Below, one piece after another: positions 11,736-23,500 of a stretch of DNA of 64,000 nt. The position numbers and the translations under genes were made by a program. Positions within the stretch are counted from its first letter, which is position 1. Each line of letters begins with the position of its first letter. The notes beneath the pieces were generated by a model. That model searched no databases, was not told the DNA's origin, and saw only the letters and a program-made list of their open reading frames with translations. This DNA comes from Bagarius yarrelli (taxonomy: Eukaryota; Chordata; Actinopteri; Siluriformes; Sisoridae), in contig VCAZ01000042.1 in NCBI GenBank assembly GCA_005784505.1, positions 1,739,233-1,803,232 on the forward strand. The letters run 5' to 3'.

Positions 11736-12006
11736 GGTAGCTTTTAGATTCTGGTATCAGATTCTAAGGTAATTGTTACGCTCAATACATTATTTATTGT
11801 CTCAGGTCGCCAGTATTTGTATGCGATTTGCATAATTAGCAACAATTACCCAGTCAGTTTGCGATGGTGTTAGCCTATAAGACTTCAGGAGGATTTAACA
11901 GGAAGGGACATTTTCAAAGCGTATGCTCCACAATGTCTCGTTTCCTTTGGAGAGTTTTTTTGCTTGCAAATTTATTTACTTGTCACAATTTTAATTGATA
12001 ATGTAA

Positions 12007-12521
12007 TGTAACGTCCATGGGTTTTTTGGTGTTTTATGTTTTCACATGTTTTATGTCTATATTTAAAGTTTTGTTCATGTTTAATATTCATGTTTATTGT
12101 TTATGTCTAGGCTAAGCTATGCTAGCTAAGCTATGCTTTGCTAGCTTGTTTAATGCTTTTGTTTACTTCCTGGTTAGTTTTTGTCAGGTGATCTTTGTTT
12201 CTCTTGTCTTCCTGTCATGTGCTTCCCCTTGTCCATTGGTTAGTTTGGTCATGTGTTCCAATCTGCCCGTTCTTGGGACTCCGAAGGTGGGGAAAAACCC
12301 AGAGAAAATGTGACTTTGTCTTGGTCTTTCCCAGCTAGCATAGCTTAGCCTAGACATAAACAATAAACTTGAATATTAACATGAACAAAACAACATGAAT
12401 ACATAAACATTTACCCTAACAAAACATGAAACAAGAACCCAAAAGCATGAATTAACACAAACACAATAAAAACATTAAATATAGACATAAAACATGACAT
12501 CAAAAACCCATGACCGTTACA
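12007..12521. mobile_element. non-autonomous foldback DNA element with long inverted repeats
   Basis: The left arm (about 12007-12133) and the reverse complement of the right arm (about 12333-12521) share TGTAACG...CCATGGG, 'ttttatgtctatattt', 'tttattgtttatgtc' and 'taggctaagctatgctagc'. The outer ends are TGTAACG and CGTTACA. The interior of about 200 bp is non-coding. No clear target-site duplication is visible. Confidence 0.75.
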
Positions 12522-12812
12522 GTTAGCTTGTTAAAGTCGACTTTTAGGATTAGGAAAATTGTGTGTGATTTAGTCATCAATTAAAGCTCTTTAAATTGAT
12601 TTATTTTATTGCTTACAACTAATTTTTTAACTATTAGCTTTTAAAAGTACATTAAAGTGTAGAATTTAAGTAAAGTAATAAAATAATTCGCAGCACATAC
12701 AGATATCATATCAAACAAATATACATATATTATTATTATTATTATTATTTTAACCCCCCAATTATTCAAATATGTCCAGAAATGAATAGCGTGTGACTGT
12801 GTCTCTTTGCAG

Positions 12813-12986
12813 GTTATATAAGTGTGAAGTCTCTGATGAAGGCTGTGCCGCTCTGATTTCTGCTCTGAGATTGAACCCCTCACACCTGAGCTGCCTGTGT
12901 CTGTCTAAGAATGATCTAGGAGACTCGGGAAAGAAGCTGCTCTCTGCATTTAAAGATGATACACATTATAAACTACAGACATTAAG
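12813..12986 (+). pseudogene. LRR exon 3 of the NLR pseudogene
   Basis: A 174-bp exon between 'tttgcag' and 'gtgagt'. The open translation contains LYKCEVSDEGCAALISALRL, then LCLSKNDLGDSGKKLLSAF. It keeps the ribonuclease-inhibitor-type LRR register and phase of 7630-7803. It is the last exon of this gene that I can recognise. Confidence 0.85.
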
Positions 12987-14384
12987 GTGAGTAATGATCT
13001 AATAATAAAGTTTAACCTCATTATCATTAGTTTGGGCATTTCTTTTTGTCTCTTTGTGTTTTTCTAAATGTCCTGAATGAGTTCCTGAGCGTGAATGAAC
13101 ATTGTGTCTTCAGTCATTCCTGTAAAATTCACCTCAGCTTGTTCCTAAAGTCAGCATTTTATCCGAAATGTAGAACAGGAGCTAAATGACACAGTGGTGT
13201 TGGTTCCTGTTATTGGATAAGAGCAGTGATGTGATTGGTAAATATCTGCTCATTATCCTGTTAGAACTAATTTGAACACTGATTTTAGTAAGAATGAGGA
13301 AATGTTAAATGATTCACTATAAACAGGTGACGATACTGTTTTTTCTTTACATGCTGTTGATCATGATGTACCACAGTCCAGTTTGTGGTTATTAATTCAC
13401 GTCTTTTTCTTTTAGATTTGGTGTGTGATGTACATTTGTGAGTGTGATAAAGTCTCCGGTGTTCCCGCATTTCCATGTTGGGGAATAAAGAACATGTTTA
13501 TGTTCTCAATTCCATAAAAAAGGAGGAATTATTAGGAACAGCATGTGAAGAAAACATAGCAACTCAAGCTGAACCTGGAGAAGAAATAAAACGAACAGAT
13601 ACAGTTTCAAGACAATAATAGACATCACACCTGATAGGATTGGAGTTTATCTGAGGAGTTTATACTAAATAACTGCACTCTTGCAAACAAATAATTGCAT
13701 CAGAACTGATTGTTGTATTACGTAGTCTTGATTGTTTATTTAATATAATTATAATTCTTTATTTAATGATTTTATTTTATTATATTATTTATATATATAT
13801 ATTTAAAATTATAATTTTAATAATTATAATTAACCTCCCTGCTTTTAAAATCAGAATCAAAATGGATCACGTATTTTTACACATACAGAATAATGAAATT
13901 TGTTTTGCTAACAGAAGCTTCTACAGTCTAACACTTCGGGAAAAATAATGGAAATAACATTACAAAAAATATTTTTTAAAAATACACAATGTACAAGAAG
14001 ACGATTGATGTATTTGTGGGTACTAACAAATACATAGTATATGTTAGTATATGTAAAATAGGCATGTGGGCAAGGCCATACCCACCATTGAGGTCTCTGA
14101 GGTCTGGACCTCTGTATTTTGTAATAATCACCTTATATTAATTCTGATTTGGTGCTGCAAGGATAAAAAGCCAGATCTTCTCATCTGAGATGCCTCAGCG
14201 GTCTTACAGCGCTCATCAATGTCAAAGTGTTTGTTATGGTCAATCAAATCAAAGTAGGTGAGGTTTATGTTCACAGGTGCTGAGTGTAAAAATTCCAGCT
14301 CAACACCAAAAACAACTAGCAATTTTGGCCTCTATGAATGAACATGAGGTTGGGGCCCCTCTACCACACCCATTCTGCACTAAC
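12987..14384. other. no gene seen downstream of the NLR pseudogene
   Basis: AT-rich DNA. No further LRR or B30.2/SPRY exon was recognised. Runs of TATAT and ATTATAA occur at 13740-13830. Confidence 0.45.
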
Positions 14385-14569
14385 GGAGGTGGTAGCGCAG
14401 TGGTTAAGGTGTTGGACTGCTGGTTGGAAAATCTGGGTTAAATTCCTAGAACCACCAAGCTGCCACTGTTGGGCCCCTAAGGGGGAAAACTTAACCCCCA
14501 ATTGCTCAGTTGTATAAATGAGATAAATGTAAGTCGCTCTGGATAAGGACGTCTGCCAAACGCTGCAAA
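14385..14569 (+). mobile_element. SINE family B copy
   Basis: The full module order is present: 'gtggtagcgcagtggttaag', 'gctgccactgttgggcccct', 'cccaattgctcagttg', 'taagtcgctctggataagga', 'cgtctgccaaacgctg'. The B box is degraded. Confidence 0.85.
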
Positions 14570-14824
14570 TATATATAATCCATTACTTTTGCTTCAGCAT
14601 TAAACCACTAGGTGTCGGTACTTAGTCAAAAAAACTACCAACGCTGTAGCTAATTAATTAATAGTTTATTGTTTTTGTCATTGTTGTAAATGTATAAAAA
14701 AAAAGCACAGTATTCAAATATTTAACCAAAGCTTAAACATACATTATGTTAAACACAAAAATGTATAAACAGAGTTTATTATGCAATTTTAAATTATGCT
14801 GTATATAATTTTTTCTTATGTTTC

Positions 14825-15085
14825 ACCTGCCAGTGACTTAAATGCCAAGAGCAAAACCCTTTTGCTGGCAAAGTCCTTCTTCAAATCCTTAACTTTCAGT
14901 CCTAAACCCAACTGGCTTTGAATAGACAGTAAGGCAAGATTGTTTAACTTCTCCTGAGACATGGTTAATATCAATTAAAGCTAATTAAATACCCTCTCCA
15001 CTGGCATTGCTAACAAAATAAGTGCAGAATCCTTAGGGCAATGCACACTTCTCCAAAAATGCACTGGACTTGCATTTCATGATTG
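14825..15085 (-). mobile_element. hAT transposase C-terminal remnant
   Basis: The reverse complement encodes KDSALILLAMPVERVFN then a stop, followed by MSQEKLNNLALLSIQSQLGL. The ERVF-type motif and the 'LNNLALLSI' segment are typical of the hAT dimerisation domain. It is an isolated, broken fragment. Confidence 0.5.
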
Positions 15086-15489
15086 CATTTCGAAGACTAC
15101 AAACCAAATAACCAAATATTTCCTATTTTTTAAGCTAAAAATGTTAAACGCCCCAAAAGAAATATTCAGGTGTGTAAACTTCTGTCTAATTTCACTATTA
15201 AGAATTATGTATGCGATTAGGCTGATGTAGCCTAATATTTCTTAATTGCCAACATGGCGAGGCAAAAGACAATAAAAACCTGTTTTTATGAACTAGCTCG
15301 TGAATTTAAGACTGTATTTGGATTCATATTCTTGATTTTCTATTTTGTGTTCTTCGATTCGTTTATTCTGTGCTTTTTATTCACATACATAAAACATACT
15401 GAACAGTCATCTGGTATAATTTATGTTATGCTTAAGTTCTATTGCCTAGTAAGACTTGATTATGGCTTTTAACTTTATTTATATATAAT

Positions 15490-15491
15490 AA

Positions 15492-15540
<49 letters not shown>
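15490..15540. repeat. (AT)n microsatellite
   Basis: A long uninterrupted AT alternation. Confidence 0.9.
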
Positions 15541-15544
<4 letters not shown>

Positions 15545-16059
15545 AAAAATTGTTTTATTCTTCAACATAATAGACAACTTTGATGAAAGTCTAATATATA
15601 TAGTCAGTGCAACTCCTAGTCTATATAAGCCAAATATGCAAACTTAGTATCTAATAAACACTACATAATACATGCTGATGCTAAGTGCAACCCTCACTAA
15701 CCTGTTTCCCCTCCCAGTAATCAAATTAGTAATTGGACAATTACCAGTTAATCATCTTGCAAATAATTCAAAAGAAAACTAATGAAATTAACAATGAAAA
15801 TATTTGTTTCTCATATAATTATAATCACATGTAATGTACCAAGGGGGCTGCCTATAATAGTAATAATTAAGTAGATGACTTAAGAAAAATTCAGAGGCGT
15901 TACATTGATAATCTAAAGTGAACATGACTGCCATCGTGTGGTGAGAGGTAGAAATTTCTCGCCCCCAGAAATTATAAGAATTTGTTTCATAATGTTGTTG
16001 TTATGATAATAATTATTATTACAGTACAAGTTTAGTAGATAAGTAATAAATTAAGTGGT

Positions 16060-16090
16060 TGTGGTGTGTGTGTGTGTGTGTGTGTGTTGT
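16060..16090 (+). repeat. (TG)n microsatellite
   Basis: A TG dinucleotide tract. Confidence 0.9.
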
Positions 16091-16439
16091 TGGCATTATG
16101 AAGAGCCAGCCTTTGTCTAACTCTGTAATTTTGTAATAATTTAATTTGTATTTAAATAATGTAATGTGCCAAGTGCAGACCTGAGTTGACATTAACAGGC
16201 CTGTAGAAAACCTCTGGTAAAGAAAAAGCATTATAGTCTTTTAAATCGTGTGAAGACTTCATTGCTATGATGGCCATGAATGTTACAGAAGCACATATCA
16301 AAATATGCTTAAAGTCATTCAAAAAGCAGCAAAAAAGCAGCAAGACAGACAGCACCCAGTAACTGCAAATAAAGGTAATGCAGCAAGCAGTAATTCGAGT
16401 TGTTATAGCAACATTTAATATAACATTAAATAAGGTTTT

Positions 16440-16610
16440 ATTTAGACAAAGTCGTTTAAAATAAGAATTTGTGAAGCAGGGGGTTCTCCTTTTAGTTATG
16501 CTGTCCTACTTAGTCTTGCCGGAGTCCACGCTTGCACTCTATATTATACACTTAATCACTCCATACACTGTGATTACAATGTCACTTAACAGCTTTCCTT
16601 CTTTTTTGTC

Positions 16611-16646
<36 letters not shown>

Positions 16647-17047
16647 ACTGTCGAGCTACATATGCCACAACGGAGTTGCCAGTGATCCAGACCCCATCTC
16701 CACCCCGGACCTGTCGGACCCTTCCCTGTGACCTGTTCCACATCACAAGGGTGACCAAGGACATCCCACTCTGCCATAAAGACATTCCAGCTGTTCTTTA
16801 AGCACTGATTTAAGTTGCTCACACACACACACAATATAACCACATAATTCCTACTACCTGTTTTTTACCCAAATGAGGATGGGTTCTCTGTTGAGTCTGC
16901 TTCCTTTCAAGGTTTCTTCCTATTTCCATTTCAGGGAGTTTTTCCTTGCCACCGTCACCCCCGGCTTGCTCATTTTCATCTTATCATTTCTTTGATAAGA
17001 TTTTGTAAAAAGCGCTTTACAAATAAAATTCAATTGAATTGAATAAA
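16440..17047 (+). mobile_element. 3' end of an L2-like LINE
   Basis: This is the plus-oriented counterpart of the 3' end of the antisense L2 copy at 33250-34100. Shared modules are 'cttttagttatgctg', a (TC)n tract (16615-16642), 'acatatgccacaacggag', 'aaatgaggatgggttc', 'ggtttcttcctat', 'ttttccttgccaccgtc', and the tail 'aaattcaattgaattgaat'. It is 5'-truncated. Confidence 0.8.
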
Positions 17048-17394
17048 TAGCAGCCTGAACCAATCCGAATGATTGTTATGGATTGATGCTTGTTAACGTT
17101 ACAGCGGTACCCTATAGGTACACGAAAGTTAATGTTTCAAATAAAACATTCAAAATAGGGGTTAAAGCTACAGAAAGAGTTTTAAAAACTGGTTTATAGT
17201 TGTAAGAGTTACAGGGAGCAATACCCCACTAGACCACCAAAGGGACCTGGGAATTCTTCTTTGTTAGCCATGTGCTTTCTTTTGTGTTTGTCATGTGATT
17301 AGTTTTGTCTATGAGGTAAATTGTTTCCTCATTGTATCCGTGTATTGCCTGTTTCCCCCTTGTTAGTTTGTGTATATGTATATATACCCACCTC

Positions 17395-17632
17395 GGCTAC
17401 TCAGACCACACTCCAAACCGGTTTAGAATCTGGTAAAAACTTGTCCAACTGGATCCTGGACTTTCTGACTGAAAGACCTCAATTAGTCCAGATTGAAAGA
17501 AGTATCTTCAGCATCACCACACTGAGTACTGGGACCCCGCAGGGCTAGCGAGAACAACGAGTCAGCATACAAAGAGGAGGTGCAACAGCTTGGTGTAGAG
17601 CCAACAGCCTGTCTCTGAACATCGACAAGATA
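17395..17632 (+). mobile_element. Rex1-like non-LTR reverse transcriptase fragment
   Basis: The translation gives NLSNWILDFLTERPQLVQIE then TTLSTGTPQG, corresponding to the RT region before the catalytic YxDD block. A second piece, DESAYKEEVQQLG, leads into SLSLNIDK across a deletion. A family B SINE begins directly at its 3' edge. Confidence 0.6.
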
Positions 17633-17752
17633 GTGGTTAAGGTGTTGGACTCCTAATTGGAGAGTCGGGGTTTGATTCCCAGCACCACCAACTTGCCACT
17701 GTTGGGCCCCCTGAGCATGGCCCTTAACCCCCAATTGCTCAGAAAAGCAATC
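17632..17752 (+). mobile_element. SINE family B, 3'-truncated
   Basis: It has the head 'gtggttaaggtgttggactc', B box 'tttgattccc' and body through 'cccaattgctcag'. The tail is replaced by a G run and the LINE module at 17765. Confidence 0.75.
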
Positions 17753-17764
17753 GGGGGGGGTGTC

Positions 17765-17860
17765 AGTTCTCCTCTGACCAGATAAACCAGTAGGTTATTT
17801 AAAACGCTGTAGAAAAGTTTCTGTGGTCGTGTCCTGATGGCTGTTTAGAAGACAAGATAT
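17765..17860 (-). mobile_element. LINE 3'-region fragment, inverted relative to 10983
   Basis: The reverse complement matches 10983-11075 over about 90 bp, including 'ataaaccagtaggttattt' and 'tggctgtttagaag' on this strand. Confidence 0.6.
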
Positions 17861-17869
17861 CACTTGCTA

Positions 17870-19240
17870 GATTCTATAACATCTGTGTAAAGTAAGTGTC
17901 CTCCTTGGTTCTCACCACTAAGGGGAAGGGACACAGAGAGGCCCAGACTATCAACTTCTTGCCACAACTCAGTACATTAACTTTTAAATCCAGGGAGCAA
18001 GTCCTCACCTTCGAAGGCCAAATGTAGCAGAGCATCCATTGCCAGGCCTACTTTATGCTAAGTTTATGAAAGCTGGGGTGTCCATATGTAGTGGCCCTCA
18101 ACAGATGCGATATGTGTTGTGCTGTGTATTAGTGAACCCAAAGACTTTCCCTTTTTTAGCAGGGCATATACAGGTTTACAAAAATAACAAAAAGTGGCGT
18201 TCTCTGCATAAGCCCCGTCCTACCTGCGAGAAAAGATCAGAAAGCCTGTGCAGAGCACTGAAAGGGGACAGCATCAGTGCCGCTTAGATAGAGATTCCCA
18301 GTTTGTTGGCCACCAAAGTGACGCAGGAAAGATCTCCTGAAAGGAAACACCTCTGATACATATGACCCTTGTTCTCTGTCCCACTGGCCAGATTCATAGG
18401 CAGGCCTTTTTTTCTTCAAATTTTTGGTCTACAGTTTCTCTTGCCATAGATGTCTAAATTGGGAAAATAAAGATATTACATTTTAAACCATGGTTGTGAC
18501 TCATCTGCTTCCTAGCAATAGATATTTAGTCTCACAGTGAATTTTGGATAAATTTAAATTTAAACTCATTTGCTAAGGAATATGCAATGGTCATTGGTGC
18601 TTTAACCTGATGAACTTCTCCAGTTGTTGTGCGGCAATATTATAGTTAATACAAATGAAACTGTTGACCTGATTTTAAAGATAATTTTTAAGATAGAAAG
18701 TGATAGAAAATACAACAATATTTTTCTTAGACAAAAATTAGTTCAAATATGTGAGTCTTCTACTCTTACTAAATATCCTGGAACTTAAACTCTGAAAACT
18801 GTGTGGGGGGTATTAAGTATTGGAGTATTAAGACTAGGGTGTAATGATGTCTTGAGAAATGCAAAAAAATGTTTTTTGACAGGAATTTTTGGAAATGATA
18901 TTACTTCAGACAGGGACACTGCTAAGGGGTGAAAGTTAGAACGATTGTAAGGGGCCACACATTTTTTATGTCTTATAGTTTTATTAGTAGTAACTATACT
19001 AGCAGTAATGTAATAGTATACGTTTGGTGCGGAATGGTTGTGCTAGGAGGCCTAACCTCATATTCTATTATGGGGCTTTTTAATTTTAATTTTATTATTT
19101 TGCTAACTTGTATATAGTTTTAATGACTAATTTTAAGGCCTGTTATCGCTTTGAGAAGCCCAAAAGTGTATACATCGACTTGCATTAAGTTAATATGTAT
19201 ATGGAAAGTATAATTCATTCAAAGGACTGTTTACTGTTCA
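17870..19240. other. spacer upstream of tnpo3, nothing recognised
   Basis: No exon or repeat family was recognised. The open frame at 18039-18287 has no motif I know. Confidence 0.4.
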
Positions 19241-19796
19241 TTCTGTAAGCGGCCATGTTGAAGTGACGTCACTTTCTAAACCTGGAGAAACTCGGGTTTC
19301 GAAAGACCGTTCCGGGTTCCCAAGTAGGAAATTACAAGTTTCAGTAATTTCGGTTTTATTTGTCGGCGGTTAAAAATTACGAGTTAAGAACTCTAAGGCG
19401 TTTTTGGGTTTTTTGGTTTTTTTGGGGTTTTTTGGTTTTGTTTTTTTTTTAATATTTCCATTATAACCATATCAAAAATATTTACTTAATCACTCCCTTT
19501 TAAATAAGAGGGGAAAAAAGGAAAAAGAAAGAATACATTGTTACAATAACATCAATAATACATTTATACTTAAACACCTATTCTACCTTCCCAGTATGAG
19601 GAAACAATGCAGCAGTAGAAAAAAAAAAGTAATCCGGAACTGTAGTTCCGCGGCGCTGGTATCTACCCGGATGGGTTTGTGAAACACACGTGTTTGCTCT
19701 GCGTCTGTTTGAGATGGCGCTCAGTCAGTAGAACGAACGAGGCCTGTATTGTTATTTTTGTTAATAAACATAGTTTAGGTAGACACGACGGAGATA
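19240..19796 (+). promoter_or_regulatory. tnpo3: tnpo3 promoter and 5' UTR region
   Basis: The sequence before the start codon is richer in CpG than its surroundings. It has a perfect CRE palindrome TGACGTCA at 19264-19271, a GGAACTGTAGTTCC palindrome at 19636-19649 (an ETS-like CCGGAA overlapping a ZNF143/THAP11-like ACTACAGTTCC on the minus strand), and a YY1-like GAGATGGCGCTC at 19711-19722. A five-codon upstream ORF (MALSQ) lies at 19714-19731 if it is transcribed. No TATA box is apparent. The transcription start is not determined. Confidence 0.5.
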
Positions 19797-19916
19797 ATGG
19801 AAGGTGGCAAGCCCTCCCTGGCTCTTGTTTATCAGGCTGTACAGGCGCTTTATCACGACCCGAACCCTGCCGGGAAGGAGCGAGCCTCGGTGTGGCTCGG
19901 GGAGCTTCAGAGATCG
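19797..19916 (+). CDS. tnpo3: tnpo3 exon 1 (residues 1-40)
   Basis: Begins MEGGKPSLALVYQAVQALYH and ends LGELQRS before gtaagc. Intron 1 is 7.8 kb. Confidence 0.95.
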
Positions 19917-20342
19917 GTAAGCTAAAAAAGGGAAACTTGGGCAATTCTGACGCGGGCCTTTGCCCGGCGGGACTGGGGGGGGGTAAACCGATGCTCCACG
20001 CGTTGTGTTTTAGGATGTAAGATAATGCCGTCTGCAGCATGTTGTGTGTCGTATGTTTTATCTGGGATTGTGAATTTTTGTTCCCAACCTCCTGGGCTAA
20101 GTGTTGTGAAGAGCAGTGGATCTCAGCCGGGGTAACTTGCCCGGAGAGCTGCTGTGTGTGTGCAGATGTTAATCATACAATGTCTGGGTTCGGTTGAGAA
20201 AACACACCAGTCGGATTCGACCCAGATTGGACACTGATCGGCTGGGGGGTTATGCTAATGAGCACGCTTACATTGACATCTATTTACAGACACCAGAGCT
20301 TACATTACCACTGCCTAAAACTACAGAGCCTTGTCATCATAC

Positions 20343-20378
<36 letters not shown>

Positions 20379-20524
20379 CTCTGTTATTTAACAATCTCAC
20401 CATCTTTTATTATACTAACCAATCTAATAATCGAACAGGAACCCCAGTGGAATAACCCAGTGCGCATTTTAGCTTAACTACTTTGTGGTATAAAAAAATG
20501 TACAAGTGTGTGTGTTGGGGGGTG

Positions 20525-20579
<55 letters not shown>

Positions 20580-23500
20580 CCTGTCAACTTCAACACTTTT
20601 TTTTTTACAGAAATTGTGTTTAGGAACAAATGCCGCCTTTTCGCTCCGGACATTAATGCGCCCTCTAGCGGCGGTCACAATGCACAAAGAGCGATGATTA
20701 TGTTTATTTCTGCGAAACGTCGCGTTTAGCATTTTTAACCGTTTGTTCCGCCATATTGTGTGTAAATTCAGGCGATTGTGATGTGTGTGTGTGAAGATTT
20801 AAGAGTGCGTGTGTCCGGTTTTCCTGTTCCTGTTCGAACCAGAGGTGGGTGTGGTCTAAAGCGGAAGTTGTTTGATTTGACGTGAAACGTGCCGTAAAGT
20901 CAGAGCACAGGGCTGTGTTTCAGGTCTTCCTCCAGAATGAAGCTTTGATCAATGGAGTGAAGATCATGGTCTCTGGAGCGCTGAACCTTCCCCTTGTCTC
21001 CTGTAGGCGCTACAACCGGATTGACTAATGAATTTGCAGGCCATTTTAAAACACAGCTCGTTTTTAATGATGCATGTACAGGTCACACTTGTGAATAGCC
21101 ACAGAATATTATTTAAAGCCCTTGGTGAATGAAAACTGCCCTGGTGCTGTCAGCAGGCCCTGTTTCTCCTCCACACGCCGTGTGATCCATGTGACACTTT
21201 TGGCTAATCGTTCTATTGAAACATGTCCAAGCGCTGTCAAGGCGTCACCACTGACATGTGAACTATCCAGGACTTTGTCAGCTGTCTGCCTGCTCTCTGA
21301 CATTAAGCACGGGGTTTAGAGAGTGTACAGAGTTTACCGAGTCCCCCTGGCTTTTATTTCTGGGTGATTAATAGGTTAAGTGAAACGTGGTGTCTCTACT
21401 TTCACCTTGTTTATCGAGTCTCTCCGCTGGGTTATTGGGCTCATTGTCTCTGGTTTAATGTACCTTTAATATCATTCTGTTTTAGGCTAGTTTAAGCTGG
21501 ATTTTAGACTCCCTTTAATCATTTGTGAAAGTTGCGTCATGCGCAATTGAAAACACCCTCATGCTGTGACACAGCGAATTGTCTGGTTATTGACAGTGTT
21601 GGGCTGGAGTTTGGAATCTGTCCTCTGGTTAGCAGTCGGTAGAATTTAGTGCTAAACGATTAATCAAATTGCAATTTGCAATTCTGCAATTAGCTGATCG
21701 CAAATTCTGCAATGTAAATGCGATATAAAAAAAGGCCCAGAGAAAATGCATGACTTTGAGTAACAGTCATACCAGCCAATTGAGTGCGGCCAATCAGTAT
21801 TGTCCGTATGAGTGTAACGCCCACCATTAACCTGTGGTTAAACCGGACTACCGAACCGTATCTTACTTTCACTGCGCACTATGTTAATGCTGACTTCTAG
21901 CTGAAGACTCGCTGTCTGCAGACGTCAGACTGTCCTGTAGACCACACAGGACAGAACATTCTGCATGGACTAAAAGGGTGATTATCCAAGAGGGACGGAC
22001 AGACAGACAGACGTGCATAACTACTGATCATGTAGCTAGGCTACATACCTTATTTCAAAAAAAAGATTGCTTACAGAAGAAAATGTATTTGTATATAATT
22101 ATATAATTTAGGTTTTATTGGAAGTGGTTTGCACTAGAAAAATATTTATTTTGTTTAATGGAGATTTTTTTTAAATTTAATAAACTCTGGAATAAATTTA
22201 GATAATTTTTTCAAACTAAATGCATTTAGGCAGCACTGACTGCATAATAGTAGCAATAAGCTAACTATCTATTTGGTAGAAAGGCACACTGCAGCTGCTG
22301 GACTACCAGAGAGTAAGGAATCTATAAAGTATGTGCTGTACACTATCAAGAAGACATCGCAATATCTGTCAAAAAAATCGCAATTAGATATTTTCCCTAA
22401 ATTGCACAGCCCTAGTGGGAGGTGACTTCCTGTCACACTTTGCATTAATTCGAGCTGCAACAAGCGGTTAGTTTAATAGTTGATTAATTGACGATTATCA
22501 GACCAATTAATCGATTAATCATAAAGCTACAAAAATGTCTTCTAAATCGGGCTGCAATTATTTTACTTATTATTCAGTAGACTTTGATCGATTATTTAAC
22601 TTTTGCAACTGCAATGTCAAACAATGATACTGCTTTTATTTATACTTTTTTTGTTTATTAATTGCATTCACTAATAATATCAGAATAGCAACACGGACAC
22701 TTTTTCATATTAATGTCTTTAATATAATCTAAATAAACGTGAGGTGCCGAGGTGCTGCTGAGATGCTTTCTTACCTTATTAACCTCTCTCTTTCCACCAA
22801 AAACAGAATGAATAAGAACTAAACAGCATATTTTGTGTGTAGTTTCGTACAGTAAGTATTTTCGGCCGGTGAACACGTACATTCCTATAGTATAGTAACA
22901 GCTAAAAACAATAAAATTCAGACATACTACAACCGCCATTTTGATATTGACACGTGACACATGGCGCTCAGTTTGAAGTTGTTTTACCTGAATGATGTTA
23001 AGCAAGTGAGATTTAATGTTTGTTTTTTTTAAACTACTTAAAGCACTTAAGTAATGATGTTGTCGCTGTCCACCACTTCCACACTTGACAAGTCGTCTCT
23101 GTCGCTACCTCTTGGGATAGTAAAGTATAAATCGTATGCAGAACGCAAAATCCCGGCTGGAGTAATAGATCAACCCGGGGCTGTTCACGCAGTGTAACTC
23201 ACATACTACTTGAAGGGCACAATTAGTGTAGCATGCTGTATAGTAGAGCTGCACAATATATTGTTTCAGCGTCAATATCGTAATAGTCACACTGCATGAT
23301 GTGTAATGCCAATTTTGTAGCTTTAACAAAGATCAATTGTATTTTGTTTATACAGGAACAACTGTAGTGTGATTTTTATATTTAATTATTTCTTTTCTGT
23401 ATCTGAATCTTTAGAAAAACTTCGAAATGTGAAATCATTTCATATTGCGATATATATCGCAAAAAAAAATATATCGCAATTTAAGTTTTCCCCAATGTTG

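Larger units (their letters stand above)
3905..12986 (+). pseudogene. NLRC3-like NACHT/LRR receptor pseudogene (fish NLR-C group)
   Basis: Recognisable exons are 3905-4018 (short N-terminal repeat-type exon), 5311-7002 (FISNA, NACHT and winged-helix region), and LRR exons 7630-7803, 9122-9210 and 12813-12986. Fish NLR-C proteins are cytosolic pattern-receptor-like ATPases of a large lineage-expanded family. Visible motifs are FISNA (LLNEIYTELYITEEGSGEV), Walker A GVAGIGKT (about 5615), a Walker B-like FIFDGLNE (about 5824-5850) and ITSRPAAADQ (sensor 1 region). Breaks are a TGA at 5546-5548, indels near 5712 and 5810, a deletion with frameshift near 6508, a stop at 6969-6971 with loss of the following segment, and an LRR exon missing about half its length. 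LRR exons keep the family length of 174 bp and the one-base/two-base phase. The open reading frame is not recoverable without several edits, so I call it a pseudogene. No C-terminal B30.2 exon is seen before 13500. Confidence 0.85.

Noticed and set aside
16471..16843. Ser/Leu-rich and Arg/Glu-rich frames
   Set aside because: They arise from the (TC)n tract in an L2 3' UTR.
18039..18287. 82-codon plus-strand frame upstream of tnpo3
   Set aside because: No recognisable motif, splice context or CpG support; probably chance in repeat-derived DNA.
19663..20040. Overlapping frames on both strands around the first tnpo3 exon
   Set aside because: They are shadow frames of the real exon 1, which reads from 19797 in another frame and ends at a clear splice donor.
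20478..20732. Poly-Phe and poly-Lys frames
   Set aside because: Created by the 53-base T run in tnpo3 intron 1.
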